Position numbers and translations under genes: made by a program
Assembly: GCF_008329585.1 (NCBI RefSeq)
Contig: NZ_NPKP01000015.1
Location: forward strand, 1-64,000
From: Mycolicibacterium sp. P9-22
GTDB lineage: Bacteria; Actinomycetota; Actinomycetes; Mycobacteriales; Mycobacteriaceae
DNA: 64,000 nt
Reading direction: 5' to 3'
The notes under the pieces: model-generated
Told to the model about the DNA's origin: nothing
The model's database searches: none
What the model saw: only the letters and a program-made list of their open reading frames with translations
Part shown: piece after piece, positions 25,560 through 34,603 of the stretch
Position numbering within the stretch: the first letter of the stretch is position 1
Layout: the number at the start of each line of letters is the position of its first letter

Positions 25560-27032
25560 ATGGATTGGCTCGCGGCGTCGGAGTCATGGTGGGGCAGACT
25601 CGCCCTGGAACGGGGCATCGCGGCCATCTATGTGGTCGCGTTCCTGTGCGCCGCCCTGCAGTTCCGCGGGCTGCTCGGCACCAGCGGCATGACCCCGATC
25701 CCGAAGTTCCTGGAGCACAGATCCTTTCGCTCCTCGCCGAGCGTCTTTCACCTGCACTATTCTGACCGCTTCTTCGCGGCCGTCTGCTGGAGCGGCGTCG
25801 CGGTGTCGGTGGCGATGGTGATCGGACTGGCAGACCTGGTGCCGCTGTGGGGTGCGATGGCGCTGTGGCTGGGCCTATGGATGGCGTATCTGTCCATCGT
25901 CAACGTCGGTCAGGTGTGGTACTCGTTCGGTTGGGAGTCACTGCTGTTGGAAGCGGGATTCCTCGCGGTGTTCCTCGGCAATGACGAGACCGCGCCGCCG
26001 CTGCTGGTGCTGATACTGGCCCGCTGGCTGCTGTTCCGCGTCGAGTTCGGGGCGGGCATGATCAAGATCCGCGGTGACCGGTGCTGGCGAGACCTGACGT
26101 GCCTGGACTATCACCACGAGACACAGCCGATGCCTGGCCCGCTGAGCTGGTTCTTCCACCGGCTACCCAAGCCCCTGCACCGCGTCGAGGTCGCCGGCAA
26201 CCACTTTGCTCAACTCGTGGTCCCGTTCGGTCTCTTCGCGCCGCAACCGGTGGCCGGTGTGGCCGCGGCGGTGATCATCGTGACGCAGCTGTGGCTGGTG
26301 GCCTCGGGCAACTTCGCCTGGCTCAACTGGCTGACCATCGTGCTCGCGTGCGGTGTGCTCGACGACGGCACCTATGCGGCCCTGTTCGGGTGGACAACAC
26401 CGGCCGATGCGCCGACCACCGTGCCCACCTGGTTTGGGGCCGTGGTCATTGCGTTCGCTGTGCTGGTGGTGGTGCTCAGCTGGCGGCCCGCCCGCAATCT
26501 GCTCTCCCGGCGACAGCGGATGAACAGCACGTTCGATCCCCTGCACCTGGTCAACTCGTACGGGGCGTTCGGCAGCGTGGGCAAGATCCGCCACGAGGTG
26601 GTTTTCGAAGGCACCTCGGATGCGGTCATCGACGAGCACACCGAATGGCGCGAGTACGGATTCAAGGGCAAGCCCGGCGAGGTCGCGCGGACACCGCGAC
26701 AGTGCAGTCCCTATCACCTGCGCCTGGACTGGCTGATGTGGTTCGCCGCGATCTCACCGTCATACGCCAGACCCTGGATCGGCGCGCTGTGCGAGGGCAT
26801 GCTGTCCAACGACACGACCATCATGAAGTTGCTGCGGCACAATCCCTTTCCGGACCGGCCGCCCGCACACGTGCGCGCGCTGCTCTACCGGTACCGCTTC
26901 ACCACCGCGTCCGAGTTGATCCGGGACCGCGCGTGGTGGCACCGCGAGCCCGTCGGTGAATACCTCGCGCCCGTGGTTTTGGGTGTGTCCGGACGGGCAA
27001 CCCAGAGCAGATCAACCGATAGGAGCAAGTGA
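25560..27032 (+). CDS. Lipase maturation factor family membrane protein
   Basis: A 490-residue protein with about eight membrane helices in the first 320 residues and a soluble C-terminal domain. Family features are GMTPIPKFLE, the WESLLLEAGFLAVFL segment, RWLLFRVEFGAGMIKIRGD and the C-terminal SPYHLRLDWLMWFAA. In animals LMF1 helps lipases fold; the role of bacterial members is not established. Its stop overlaps the start of the next gene by one base (TGATG). Confidence 0.88.
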   Translation: MDWLAASESWWGRLALERGIAAIYVVAFLCAALQFRGLLGTSGMTPIPKFLEHRSFRSSPSVFHLHYSDRFFAAVCWSGVAVSVAMVIGLADLVPLWGAMALWLGLWMAYLSIVNVGQVWYSFGWESLLLEAGFLAVFLGNDETAPPLLVLILARWLLFRVEFGAGMIKIRGDRCWRDLTCLDYHHETQPMPGPLSWFFHRLPKPLHRVEVAGNHFAQLVVPFGLFAPQPVAGVAAAVIIVTQLWLVASGNFAWLNWLTIVLACGVLDDGTYAALFGWTTPADAPTTVPTWFGAVVIAFAVLVVVLSWRPARNLLSRRQRMNSTFDPLHLVNSYGAFGSVGKIRHEVVFEGTSDAVIDEHTEWREYGFKGKPGEVARTPRQCSPYHLRLDWLMWFAAISPSYARPWIGALCEGMLSNDTTIMKLLRHNPFPDRPPAHVRALLYRYRFTTASELIRDRAWWHREPVGEYLAPVVLGVSGRATQSRSTDRSK

Positions 27033-27229
27033 TGGCCGTGTCCGCCGCCCACGAGCGCATCCGCGCGTGTCTCGTCGATGTCGAGTTCCCGGCGAGCAAG
27101 GATTCGCTGGTCGATGCCGCCATTCGCCACGACAGTCCCGACATCGCGCGGGCGCTGCTGGCCATCGCCTCGGACACCTATGCCAACCGCGCAGAAGTCA
27201 TGGCCTCGGTGACGCTTGCGGACCTCTAG
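27032..27229 (+). CDS. Small DUF2795 protein
   Basis: A 65-residue soluble protein with the DUF2795 pattern: FPASKDSLVDAAIRH, DSPDIARALLAIASDTYANRAEVMASV. These small helical proteins are common in Actinobacteria and have no assigned function. AGGAGC lies six bases before the ATG. The stop codon shares CTAG with the stop of the convergent regulator. Confidence 0.82.
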   Translation: MAVSAAHERIRACLVDVEFPASKDSLVDAAIRHDSPDIARALLAIASDTYANRAEVMASVTLADL

Positions 27230-28908
27230 CCCAGCGCCGCGACCCGGGCAACCGTCAGCGCCGAGGTCAGCCGTAGCAGGTCCGGCGGTCGGGACAACTG
27301 AAGACCCGACAGCTCTTCCAGCCGTTTGATCCGCTGGGCAACGGTGTTGGGGTGCAGGTGAAGTGCGCTCGCGGTGGCGCGGCGGTCCAGGCTGTGCGCC
27401 AGGTATACACGGGCGGTGTGGATGAGCTCGGTCTGCCGGGTCCGATCGTAATCCAGGACGGGGCCCAGCACATTGCGCGCGAACGCACGCAGCCGCTGCG
27501 GATCGTCGAGTTGCAGCAGCAGATGGTCGATCGTCACATCGGCCAGGTCGATAACGGTGGTAGACCGTGCGTCCGCCGCCAGATTCATTGCACCGCACAC
27601 GGTTCGATAGGCATCCGGTAGGTCGGTTACGGTGCCTGTAGCGGAGACAACGGCCACAGCGAACTCGACGGCGCCGGACGCCGAAAGGTTGCCGACGAGT
27701 CTGCGGACCAGTTCTGCAGCGGCCGGATGCGATTCCGGGGAGTACACCAGCACCAGGTCGCCGCGGAACAACGCGGCCAGTGGTCTGGGCGCGATTTCGG
27801 TGGCGAACCGGTCGGTGATCGCGAGAACCCGCTCGGCGCGTTCATGTTCGGGCCAGCGGACGGTGATCAGCGTCTGGCTGCCTGACAGGTCCCAGCCGAG
27901 CCGCCGCGCCCTGTCCAGAAGGGGGCCGGTTGCCGAAGTTTCGGAGAAGTCCGCGGTCAACAGGTCAGCGAGCAGTGATCCGCGCAGGCGCTGTTCCACC
28001 TCGGCCGCGGTGCGGGCTCGCAGCAATTCCAGCGCAGTGACCACCGCGGCGTGTTCGACGGCGCGGACATCGAGTGCCGACAGCTCACTTTCGCCGGCGA
28101 CCTGGATCCGGGCCACCACTGTTCCGTCGAGGAGTACGCCGGATTCCCAGTGGTCGTCGATCGGGGTGACAGTAGGGCTGAGATCGCCACCGGGGACTTC
28201 GTCGATCGACACTGCGCGGCCCAGCAATTCGGCCAGCGCGTCGGCTACCCCGGTGACGCCCTCGCCGCGTAGCGCGGTGGCCATCAGCAGACCGTGCACT
28301 TCCTCGGCACGGCGGAGTTCCCGGATGGTGGCCTGCTCCTGGGCCCGCAGTTGTGCGGTCCCAAGGGCGATCGCCACCTGCGTCGCAAGCGTGGTGACGA
28401 GGCTGACCTCGGCGGCATCGAAGCTATGGGGCCCGGTGCGGTAGCCGTTGAGCGCACCGACAACAGCGCCGGCCCGACGCAGCGGCGCGGAGATCAGCGC
28501 CCGGTAACCCTGTTCGTGGGCCACCCCGCCCCAGCTGAACTCCGGTACCAGCTCGATGTCCTCCAGGGTCACCACCTCGCCGGTGCGGAAGGCGATGCTG
28601 GTCGGCGCCTCGTGTTCGCCATGGACGTCCAGCAGGATCGGGCGGTCGGCGTTGACCTGCGCGATGTAGTCGCCGGACAGGCCGTGCGATCCCACGATAG
28701 TCAGCGCCGTGCACGCGTCGTCAGGCAGGAACACCGCACAGAAGTCGTAGCCGAGCAGGGTGCATGCGGTGCGGGCCACCCGGTCCAGTAACTGTGCGAC
28801 CGGCTCATCCCCGCCGACTGCCTCGCCGATGCCGGCGAGCGCGTGGAGCCAGCGCTCCAGCGTCGGATCATCCCCACGGGGTGTGTGTCCAGACATAAGC
28901 ATCAGCAT
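27226..28908 (-). CDS. GAF-domain transcriptional regulator with PucR/CdaR-type C-terminal HTH
   Basis: A 560-residue cytoplasmic regulator. A GAF domain occupies about 35-190 (ALISAPLRRAGAVVGALNGYR). The C-terminal 60 residues hold a PucR-type helix-turn-helix (LDRRATASALHLHPNTVAQRIKRLEEL). Such proteins usually activate a neighbouring catabolic operon in response to its substrate, and this one is divergent from an ABC importer and catabolic genes. Three in-frame ATGs occur within 12 bases; the first is best placed, seven bases after GGGAGAA. Confidence 0.87.
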   Translation of the reverse strand: MLMLMSGHTPRGDDPTLERWLHALAGIGEAVGGDEPVAQLLDRVARTACTLLGYDFCAVFLPDDACTALTIVGSHGLSGDYIAQVNADRPILLDVHGEHEAPTSIAFRTGEVVTLEDIELVPEFSWGGVAHEQGYRALISAPLRRAGAVVGALNGYRTGPHSFDAAEVSLVTTLATQVAIALGTAQLRAQEQATIRELRRAEEVHGLLMATALRGEGVTGVADALAELLGRAVSIDEVPGGDLSPTVTPIDDHWESGVLLDGTVVARIQVAGESELSALDVRAVEHAAVVTALELLRARTAAEVEQRLRGSLLADLLTADFSETSATGPLLDRARRLGWDLSGSQTLITVRWPEHERAERVLAITDRFATEIAPRPLAALFRGDLVLVYSPESHPAAAELVRRLVGNLSASGAVEFAVAVVSATGTVTDLPDAYRTVCGAMNLAADARSTTVIDLADVTIDHLLLQLDDPQRLRAFARNVLGPVLDYDRTRQTELIHTARVYLAHSLDRRATASALHLHPNTVAQRIKRLEELSGLQLSRPPDLLRLTSALTVARVAALG

Positions 28909-28944
28909 AAGTGTGTTCTCCCTGACATTGTCTTGGCGGTCGCG

Positions 28945-28967
28945 TCACGAGCATCGTGTTCTCGTGA
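28945..28967. promoter_or_regulatory. Inverted repeat in the divergent regulator/ABC-operon promoter region
   Basis: TCACGAG and CTCGTGA form a perfect 7-bp inverted repeat with a 9-bp spacer; CACGA and TCGTG form a second one nested within it. It lies in the middle of the gap between the GAF/PucR-type regulator and the transporter operon, where a dimeric regulator acting on both directions would bind. Confidence 0.5.
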
Positions 28968-29002
28968 TCACCGTCACAACACATCGTTCGAGGAGAATGC
29001 CG

Positions 29003-30040
29003 ATGCGCCGAATTGCCAAAGCTCTGCTGGCCATGACGGCCGCCGCTGTCCTGGCGATGACCACGGCATGCTCAGCGGGGCTCGGCGGGCCCGCGTCATC
29101 GCGATCCGCCGAGGACGGTGTCATCCGGTTCACTTTCGCGCCCGACCCGATCTGGGACTACATGCACGATGCCGGCATCGTCGACGAGTGGCAGCGCGAC
29201 ACCGGCTACGCCATCGAGACCAGCGCCACCTGGGACGAGTTCGGCCTCTTCGCGGGCGGACACGCCGACATCATCTCCTCGGCCTCCTTCGAGGTGCCCG
29301 GCCTAGAGGAACAGACCCAGCGGGAAACCGTCATCATCGGGCGCTACAACGCCGAACGCAGCCGCATCATGGTCCGTGCCGATGATCCCGCCCAATCCCT
29401 GGAGGACTTACGCGGGCGGCGGCTCGGAGTGTTCACCACGGTCTCGGGCACGTTGGTGTGGAGTGCCCTCGTCAAGCAGATGCACGATATGCAGCTGGTG
29501 GACGGCGACTTCGACGTCGTCGTTGCCGATATCCAGAACCTGTCGAACTTGTTGGCGCGGGGCGAGATCGACGCCTGTATCTGCTATCCGGACCTGTCGG
29601 CCCGAGAACTGCGCAGCGGTGCGGTGCGCCCGCTCTACGACGGGAAGTCCTCGGCGGATCTGTTCGCCGAACTCAACGCGCCAGGTCACGACGGCCCGAT
29701 GGGCAACGTGTTCGTCGCCCGCAAGGACTGGGTAGACGGGCACCCCGGCGAAGTATCGGCCTTCCTGGATCTGTGGGATCGCGGTCTGCGGGAATGGCAG
29801 CAACACCGCGACCTCATGATCGAGCGCTACCCACAGCACTTCGCTGTCTCCACCCCCGAGGACATCGAGTTCATGAAGGACTATGTGGCCGAACATGACT
29901 GGGTGGTCGATGAGGTTCGCTTCGACCAGAAGTGGGCCGATGACGAGAGCTCGATCTTCGACCTGATGCGTACCACCGGGGTGATCGGCGACGACATCAC
30001 CGACCCGCAGTTCCTGCCAGCAGAAGGAGTCCACCAGTGA
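29003..30040 (+). CDS. ABC transporter substrate-binding lipoprotein (NitT/TauT, NMT1/ThiY-like)
   Basis: A 345-residue periplasmic-type binding protein anchored as a lipoprotein (lipobox MTTAC, Cys near residue 22). The core has ITFTFAPDPIW-like opening, the DLRGRRLGVF segment, and the NVFVARKDWVDGHPGEV region found in nitrate/sulfonate/taurine/thiamine-precursor binding proteins. The second ATG is chosen because GAGGAG lies about seven bases upstream; the first is too close. The stop overlaps the GTG of the first permease. The ligand is unknown. Confidence 0.88.
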   Translation: MRRIAKALLAMTAAAVLAMTTACSAGLGGPASSRSAEDGVIRFTFAPDPIWDYMHDAGIVDEWQRDTGYAIETSATWDEFGLFAGGHADIISSASFEVPGLEEQTQRETVIIGRYNAERSRIMVRADDPAQSLEDLRGRRLGVFTTVSGTLVWSALVKQMHDMQLVDGDFDVVVADIQNLSNLLARGEIDACICYPDLSARELRSGAVRPLYDGKSSADLFAELNAPGHDGPMGNVFVARKDWVDGHPGEVSAFLDLWDRGLREWQQHRDLMIERYPQHFAVSTPEDIEFMKDYVAEHDWVVDEVRFDQKWADDESSIFDLMRTTGVIGDDITDPQFLPAEGVHQ

Positions 30041-30867
30041 CCCAGACCGTCACGGCCAGGCCGGCTCAGCGCGATCCGCGCGACACGGCGCCACGAGTAG
30101 CCGTCCACCGGCACTGGGGGAGCCGCCGCTGGTTGGTCTCCGGGCTGGCCCTGATCGGCGCGGTCGGAGTGTGGGCGCTGGCCGCGGTCATCGTCAACGA
30201 CCCGATCCTGCCGAACCCGGCCGACGTCGCCGACCGGGTGCTCGCCATCATCGTTTCCGGTGAGGCGGCGACGAACTTCGCGGCCAGCATCGGCAAGATC
30301 GCCGCCGGTTTCGCGATCGCCATGGTGGTGGGGCTCGCCATCGGATTCGCCATGGGCCGCTCCAGGTTCATGACGTCGTACTTCTCGCTGCCGCTGTTCG
30401 TGCTGGGCAACATGCCAGGCCTGACCTATGCGGTATTCGGCCTGCTGATCTTCGGCGTGGGCGCCGGGGGTCCGATCGTGGTCTCCGCCCTGGTGGCCAC
30501 CCCGTTCATCGCGATGAACGTGGCCGAGGGGGTGCGGTCGGTGGACGGCAACCTGCTGGCGATGTGTCACGCCTTCGAACGCCGGCGCTCCGACATCCTG
30601 CGGCACCTCTACCTTCCTGCGGTGACGACCTTCGTATTCGCCGGTGTGCGTTACGGATTCGCGATGGCATGGAAGGTCGAGGCGCTGACAGAGGTGTTCG
30701 GCGCCAGCAGCGGTGTCGGATTCATGATTCGCAAGGCCTACCAGGAGTTCCAGGTGGACGACATGCTCGCCTGGACCGCGCTGTTCATCATCGCGATGGT
30801 GCTCATCGAGCGCGGCCTGGCTCATCTGGAGAACCGCTTCTTCGCATGGCGGAAGGAAATCGCATGA
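30037..30867 (+). CDS. ABC transporter permease (NitT/TauT type)
   Basis: A 276-residue permease with six predicted membrane helices. The cytoplasmic loop contacting the ATPase is AMCHAFERRRSDILRHLYLPAV (the EAA-like motif), followed by GVRYGFAMAWK as in SsuC/TauC-like permeases. It starts with GTG overlapping the binding-protein stop (GTGA) and ends overlapping the second permease, so the import genes are translated as a chain. Confidence 0.9.
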   Translation: MTQTVTARPAQRDPRDTAPRVAVHRHWGSRRWLVSGLALIGAVGVWALAAVIVNDPILPNPADVADRVLAIIVSGEAATNFAASIGKIAAGFAIAMVVGLAIGFAMGRSRFMTSYFSLPLFVLGNMPGLTYAVFGLLIFGVGAGGPIVVSALVATPFIAMNVAEGVRSVDGNLLAMCHAFERRRSDILRHLYLPAVTTFVFAGVRYGFAMAWKVEALTEVFGASSGVGFMIRKAYQEFQVDDMLAWTALFIIAMVLIERGLAHLENRFFAWRKEIA

Positions 30868-31643
30868 CCACCCTCACCTCCTGGCAGCACCGACTCCGCG
30901 GCCAGAGCACCTCCGCCGCAGCCATTCTCGCGGCCCTGGCGACGATCATCGGGGCCTGGCAGCTCGCGGTGATCGTCGGAAACCGGGTGCCCTCGCTGAC
31001 CGACACCATCGGCAGGCTCGGAGCCGAAGCCGCCATCGGCGAGCTCTGGGGAAACCTGGCCATCAGCATGAACCGGTTCCTGCTCGGCCTCGCCGCTGCC
31101 CTGGTGGTCGGTGCCGTGATCGGCGTCCTGATGGGACTGTCCAGGATCGCCGACCTGGCCTTCTCCGACCTGAACGCGGCGGCCCTGGCCATTCCGGCGG
31201 TGATCTGGGCGCTGCTGACCACCATGTGGTTCGGGTTCGGCTGGCTGACCCCGGTGGTCACGGTGTTCCTCTCCGGAGTGCCGTTCGTCGTCGTCAACAT
31301 CGCCAAGGCCACCAGGGCGGTGCCCGCCGACCTGATCCTGATGGCACGGGCGTTCGGGGTGTCCCGGACCCGGGTACTGCGCGAGATCGTCGCTCCCGCG
31401 GTCGCCGGATCCACAGTGGCCGCGGTGCGTTTCGCGATCATGAGCGCCTGGAACGGACTGCTGCTCGCGGAGTGGTTCGGCTCCACCTCCGGTGTCGGGT
31501 GGCGGTCGCGCTATTGGTACGACGCCAACCAGCTCGACGGCTTCCTGGCCTGGGTGCTGGTCTTCATCCTGCTGCTGGTCATCGCCGACCTGCTGATCCT
31601 CGGCCCCATCGAGCGCTACGCCACCCGCTGGCGCACCGCCTAG
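30864..31643 (+). CDS. ABC transporter permease, second subunit (NitT/TauT type)
   Basis: A 259-residue permease with six membrane helices and an EAA-like loop at MARAFGVSRTRVLREIVAPAVAG. It is clearly related to the first permease, so the channel is probably a heterodimer; many systems of this type use a homodimer instead. ATG overlaps the upstream stop by 4 bp. The ATPase gene follows 15 bp later with GAAAGAGAG as ribosome-binding site. Confidence 0.9.
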   Translation: MTTLTSWQHRLRGQSTSAAAILAALATIIGAWQLAVIVGNRVPSLTDTIGRLGAEAAIGELWGNLAISMNRFLLGLAAALVVGAVIGVLMGLSRIADLAFSDLNAAALAIPAVIWALLTTMWFGFGWLTPVVTVFLSGVPFVVVNIAKATRAVPADLILMARAFGVSRTRVLREIVAPAVAGSTVAAVRFAIMSAWNGLLLAEWFGSTSGVGWRSRYWYDANQLDGFLAWVLVFILLLVIADLLILGPIERYATRWRTA

Positions 31644-31658
31644 AAAGAGAGCGACACC

Positions 31659-32405
31659 ATGGCCTCCATCGAAATCCAGAACCTCGTCAAGGAATTCACC
31701 GACCGGCGCGGCGATGTCACCCGCGTGATCGACGGCATCGACCTGACCATCACCGGCGAGACCTTCGTCTCGGTCGTCGGCCCGTCGGGTAGCGGCAAGA
31801 CCACGCTGCTCAACATCGTCTCGGGCATCGAGACGCACACCTCGGGCAGCGTCCGATTGCGCTCGGGCGGGCGCGACGCCCGCGTCGGCTACGTCTTCCA
31901 GGACCCCCGGCTGTTGCCGTGGCGCACCGTGATGGCCAACCTGGGCTTCGTCCAGCACGAGCGGGACGGCTGGCAGCAGCGCGCCGAGCACTACCTCGAG
32001 CTGGTCGGACTCAGCCACTGCGCCAACCGGTTCCCCGCCCAGCTGTCCGGCGGACAGCAGCAGCGCATCGGTATCGCGCGGGCCTTCGCCGTCGAGCCCG
32101 ACGTGCTGCTGATGGACGAACCGTTCAGCCACCTCGACGCGATGACCTCGCGTACCCTGCGCGAACACCTGGAACGCATCTGGCTGGAATCCCGCCGGAC
32201 GGTGATGTTCGTGACCCACGATGTCACCGAGGCGGTGCAACTGTCCGATCGCATCGTGGTGCTGGCTCCCGGCGGGCGTGTGCACGAGGTGATCGACGTG
32301 GACCTGCCCCGGCCTCGCCGGGCGTCCGACCCGGCCGTCGCGGTGCTGCAGGCCGAGGTACTGGCGCGGTTCGAGGCCCTCGAAGCGATGGGCGTGGCCT
32401 CGTGA
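31659..32405 (+). CDS. ABC transporter ATP-binding protein (NitT/TauT type)
   Basis: A 248-residue ATPase. Walker A GPSGSGKTT is at about 41-49, the Q-loop is VFQDPRLLPW, the signature LSGGQQQR and Walker B LLMDEPFSHLD follow, and the switch His is in MFVTHDVTEAV. The phrase PRLLPW after the Q-loop is typical of the SsuB/TauB/ThiZ group. It energises the two permeases encoded upstream. The stop overlaps the GTG of the amidohydrolase, which ties transport to catabolism. Confidence 0.93.
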   Translation: MASIEIQNLVKEFTDRRGDVTRVIDGIDLTITGETFVSVVGPSGSGKTTLLNIVSGIETHTSGSVRLRSGGRDARVGYVFQDPRLLPWRTVMANLGFVQHERDGWQQRAEHYLELVGLSHCANRFPAQLSGGQQQRIGIARAFAVEPDVLLMDEPFSHLDAMTSRTLREHLERIWLESRRTVMFVTHDVTEAVQLSDRIVVLAPGGRVHEVIDVDLPRPRRASDPAVAVLQAEVLARFEALEAMGVAS

Positions 32406-33388
32406 GCCTGCGCCCCGGGCCCATCGATGTGCACGCACACTGGTTGCCGCAGCAGCTGTTCGGGCTCGCACCGGGATCGCCGGTGCCCCCGATGCAGGAT
32501 CGCGACGGACAGCTGTTCCTGGGCGAACTACCGCTGTCCATCGAGACCGGCGCGATGAGCGATGTGACCCGGGTGCTCGCCGACACCGAGGCGGCAGGCC
32601 TGGGTTCCCGGGTGTTGTCGGCGCCGCCGTTCGCGTTCCCCGTCACCCACGCCGACGGCGTCGACGATTTCGTGGGCGAGTTCAACGGTGCACTGGAAAA
32701 GGTATGCCGCGACCACCCGGACAGGCTGCTCGGTCTGGGACTGGTGACGTTGCACGACCCGCCCGCCGCCCGCAAACAGATCGAGGCCATGGCCGCCGCA
32801 TCGGTGATCCGCGGTATCGCGGTGCCCCCGCTGCTCGGCACCACCTCCTTCGATGTGGACCCGATGCGTGAGATCCTCACCGCCGCAGCGGAGAACGACA
32901 TGGCCGTCCTGGTGCACCCGATGCAGCTGCCGCGCCCGGAATGGTCGTCCTACTACCTGGCGAACCTGATCGGCAATCCGGTGGAGTCCGCGACGGCCGC
33001 CGCCGCGCTGACCCTCGGCGGCGTGCTCGACGAGCTGCCCACGCTGCGCATCGTGCTGGTGCACGGCGGCGGGTGCGCCCCGGCGATCGTCGGCCGCTGG
33101 CAGCACGGCTGGAATCAGCGCGCGGATGTGCGTTCCGGGCACAGCCGGCCCCCGCGGGAAGCGTTCGCCGAACTGTGGTTCGACACCCTCACCCACGATG
33201 TGGCCGCGCTGGAATTGCTGCGCGCCCAGTCCGACCCCACCCACCTGATGTGCGGCAGCGACTATCCGTTCGACATGGGAACCCGTGACCCGCTGTGGCT
33301 TTCGCGTGCGGTCGGGATCGACGACAAAGCACTGGAGACCAATGCCCGCGTATTCCTCGGGCTCGACATCGCAGGAGAGGCAGCATGA
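32402..33388 (+). CDS. Amidohydrolase-2 family enzyme, ACMSD-like decarboxylase/hydrolase
   Basis: A 328-residue TIM-barrel metalloenzyme. His11-Ala-His13 (DVHAHW) begins the metal site, later ligands are in LVHPMQ and VLVHGGG, and the catalytic aspartate is in MCGSDYPFD. This layout is that of the ACMSD family, which includes aminocarboxymuconate-semialdehyde, gamma-resorcylate and related non-oxidative decarboxylases as well as some hydrolases. It starts with GTG overlapping the ATPase stop and ends overlapping the hydroxylase start. The substrate is unknown. Confidence 0.85.
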   Translation: MSLRPGPIDVHAHWLPQQLFGLAPGSPVPPMQDRDGQLFLGELPLSIETGAMSDVTRVLADTEAAGLGSRVLSAPPFAFPVTHADGVDDFVGEFNGALEKVCRDHPDRLLGLGLVTLHDPPAARKQIEAMAAASVIRGIAVPPLLGTTSFDVDPMREILTAAAENDMAVLVHPMQLPRPEWSSYYLANLIGNPVESATAAAALTLGGVLDELPTLRIVLVHGGGCAPAIVGRWQHGWNQRADVRSGHSRPPREAFAELWFDTLTHDVAALELLRAQSDPTHLMCGSDYPFDMGTRDPLWLSRAVGIDDKALETNARVFLGLDIAGEAA

Positions 33389-34587
33389 GCGAGTCACACA
33401 CGAACTGGGCCGGGCACCGGGCGCTGGTGATCGGCGGCTCGATCGGCGGGCTGACCACGGCGCTGCTGCTGCGCAGGCTGGGCTTCGACGTCGACGTGTA
33501 TGAGCGCACCCCGGCATCGCTGGATGGCCGGGGCGGCGGCATCGTGCTGCAGCCCGACACCCTGCGGTGGTTCGTGGAGTGCAGCGACCAGCATCCCGAG
33601 AACGTCAGCACATCAACCCATTTCGTCCAGTATCTGGGCCGAGAGAACGAGGTCCTGCACCGCGACCCGGCGCCGTGGAGCTACACGTCCTGGGGCACCT
33701 TCTACCGTGCTCTATTGTCCGATTTCGGCTCGGCGCACTACCACCTGGGTGAGTACGCGGCCGGCTATGACCAGGATGCCGACGGTGTCGAGGTGCGATT
33801 CACCTCGGGCCGGCGTGAGCGTGCCGATCTGGTGGTGTTCGCCGACGGGATCAGTTCGCCGAGCCGGCGCCGGATCTCACCCGGATCCACGCTGGAGTAC
33901 TCGGGCTATGTCGGCTGGCGCGGCACCGTCCCCGAAAATCAAGTGAGTGCAGCGACCTTCGAGCTGCTGCACGATGCGATCAGCTACAGCGTCGCGCCGC
34001 GCACCCACATCAACGTGTACCCGATCCCGTCCGGTGACGGTGGCCTCGGTGTGGGGGAACGCCTGCTGAACTATGTCTGGTACCGCAACGTCGCCGAAGG
34101 CCACGAGCTCGATGAGCTGATGACCGACAAGCGCGGTTTCCTGGCGGGGGTGTCCCTGCACCCGGGCCAGGTTCAGGACCGGTTCATCGACGAAATGCGC
34201 GTGGCAGCACCGGAACTGCTGGCGCCGGCGGCGGCCGAGGTGGTGCTGCGCACCGAACAGCCCTACCTGCAGGCGGTCTATGACGTGCAGGCCCAGCAGA
34301 TGGTGACCGGGCGTGTCGCCCTCATCGGCGATGCGGCCAGCGCCGCGCGCCCGCATGCCGCCGCGGGCACCGCCAAGGCTGCGGCGAATGCCTGGGCACT
34401 GTACGACGCCCTCTCGGACAGTGCCGATATCACCGAAGCGCTCGCCAAATGGGAGCCCGGGCAACTCGAACTGGCGCACAGCCTGATGCGCCGGGTCAAG
34501 GAGATGGGCACCCGCTCGCAGGTGGACTGCACATGGGTGCCCGGCGACCCCGACAACCGGTTCGGCCTCTACGGCCCCGGCCACTGA
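33385..34587 (+). CDS. FAD-dependent aromatic hydroxylase, 2,6-dihydroxypyridine 3-monooxygenase-like
   Basis: A 400-residue class A flavin monooxygenase. GGSIGGL at 17-23 binds the ADP part of FAD, DLVVFADGISSPSRRR is the DG motif, and ALIGDAASAARPHAAAGTAKA is the GD motif. Its overall pattern (WRGTVPE, LLHDAISY, HINVYPIP) resembles, from memory, the 2,6-dihydroxypyridine hydroxylase of the nicotine pathway. A hydroxylated pyridine or phenol is therefore the likely substrate class. GCAGGAGAGG precedes the ATG, which overlaps the amidohydrolase stop. Confidence 0.87.
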   Translation: MSESHTNWAGHRALVIGGSIGGLTTALLLRRLGFDVDVYERTPASLDGRGGGIVLQPDTLRWFVECSDQHPENVSTSTHFVQYLGRENEVLHRDPAPWSYTSWGTFYRALLSDFGSAHYHLGEYAAGYDQDADGVEVRFTSGRRERADLVVFADGISSPSRRRISPGSTLEYSGYVGWRGTVPENQVSAATFELLHDAISYSVAPRTHINVYPIPSGDGGLGVGERLLNYVWYRNVAEGHELDELMTDKRGFLAGVSLHPGQVQDRFIDEMRVAAPELLAPAAAEVVLRTEQPYLQAVYDVQAQQMVTGRVALIGDAASAARPHAAAGTAKAAANAWALYDALSDSADITEALAKWEPGQLELAHSLMRRVKEMGTRSQVDCTWVPGDPDNRFGLYGPGH

Positions 34588-34603
34588 ACCCCAAGGAGAC
34601 GAC

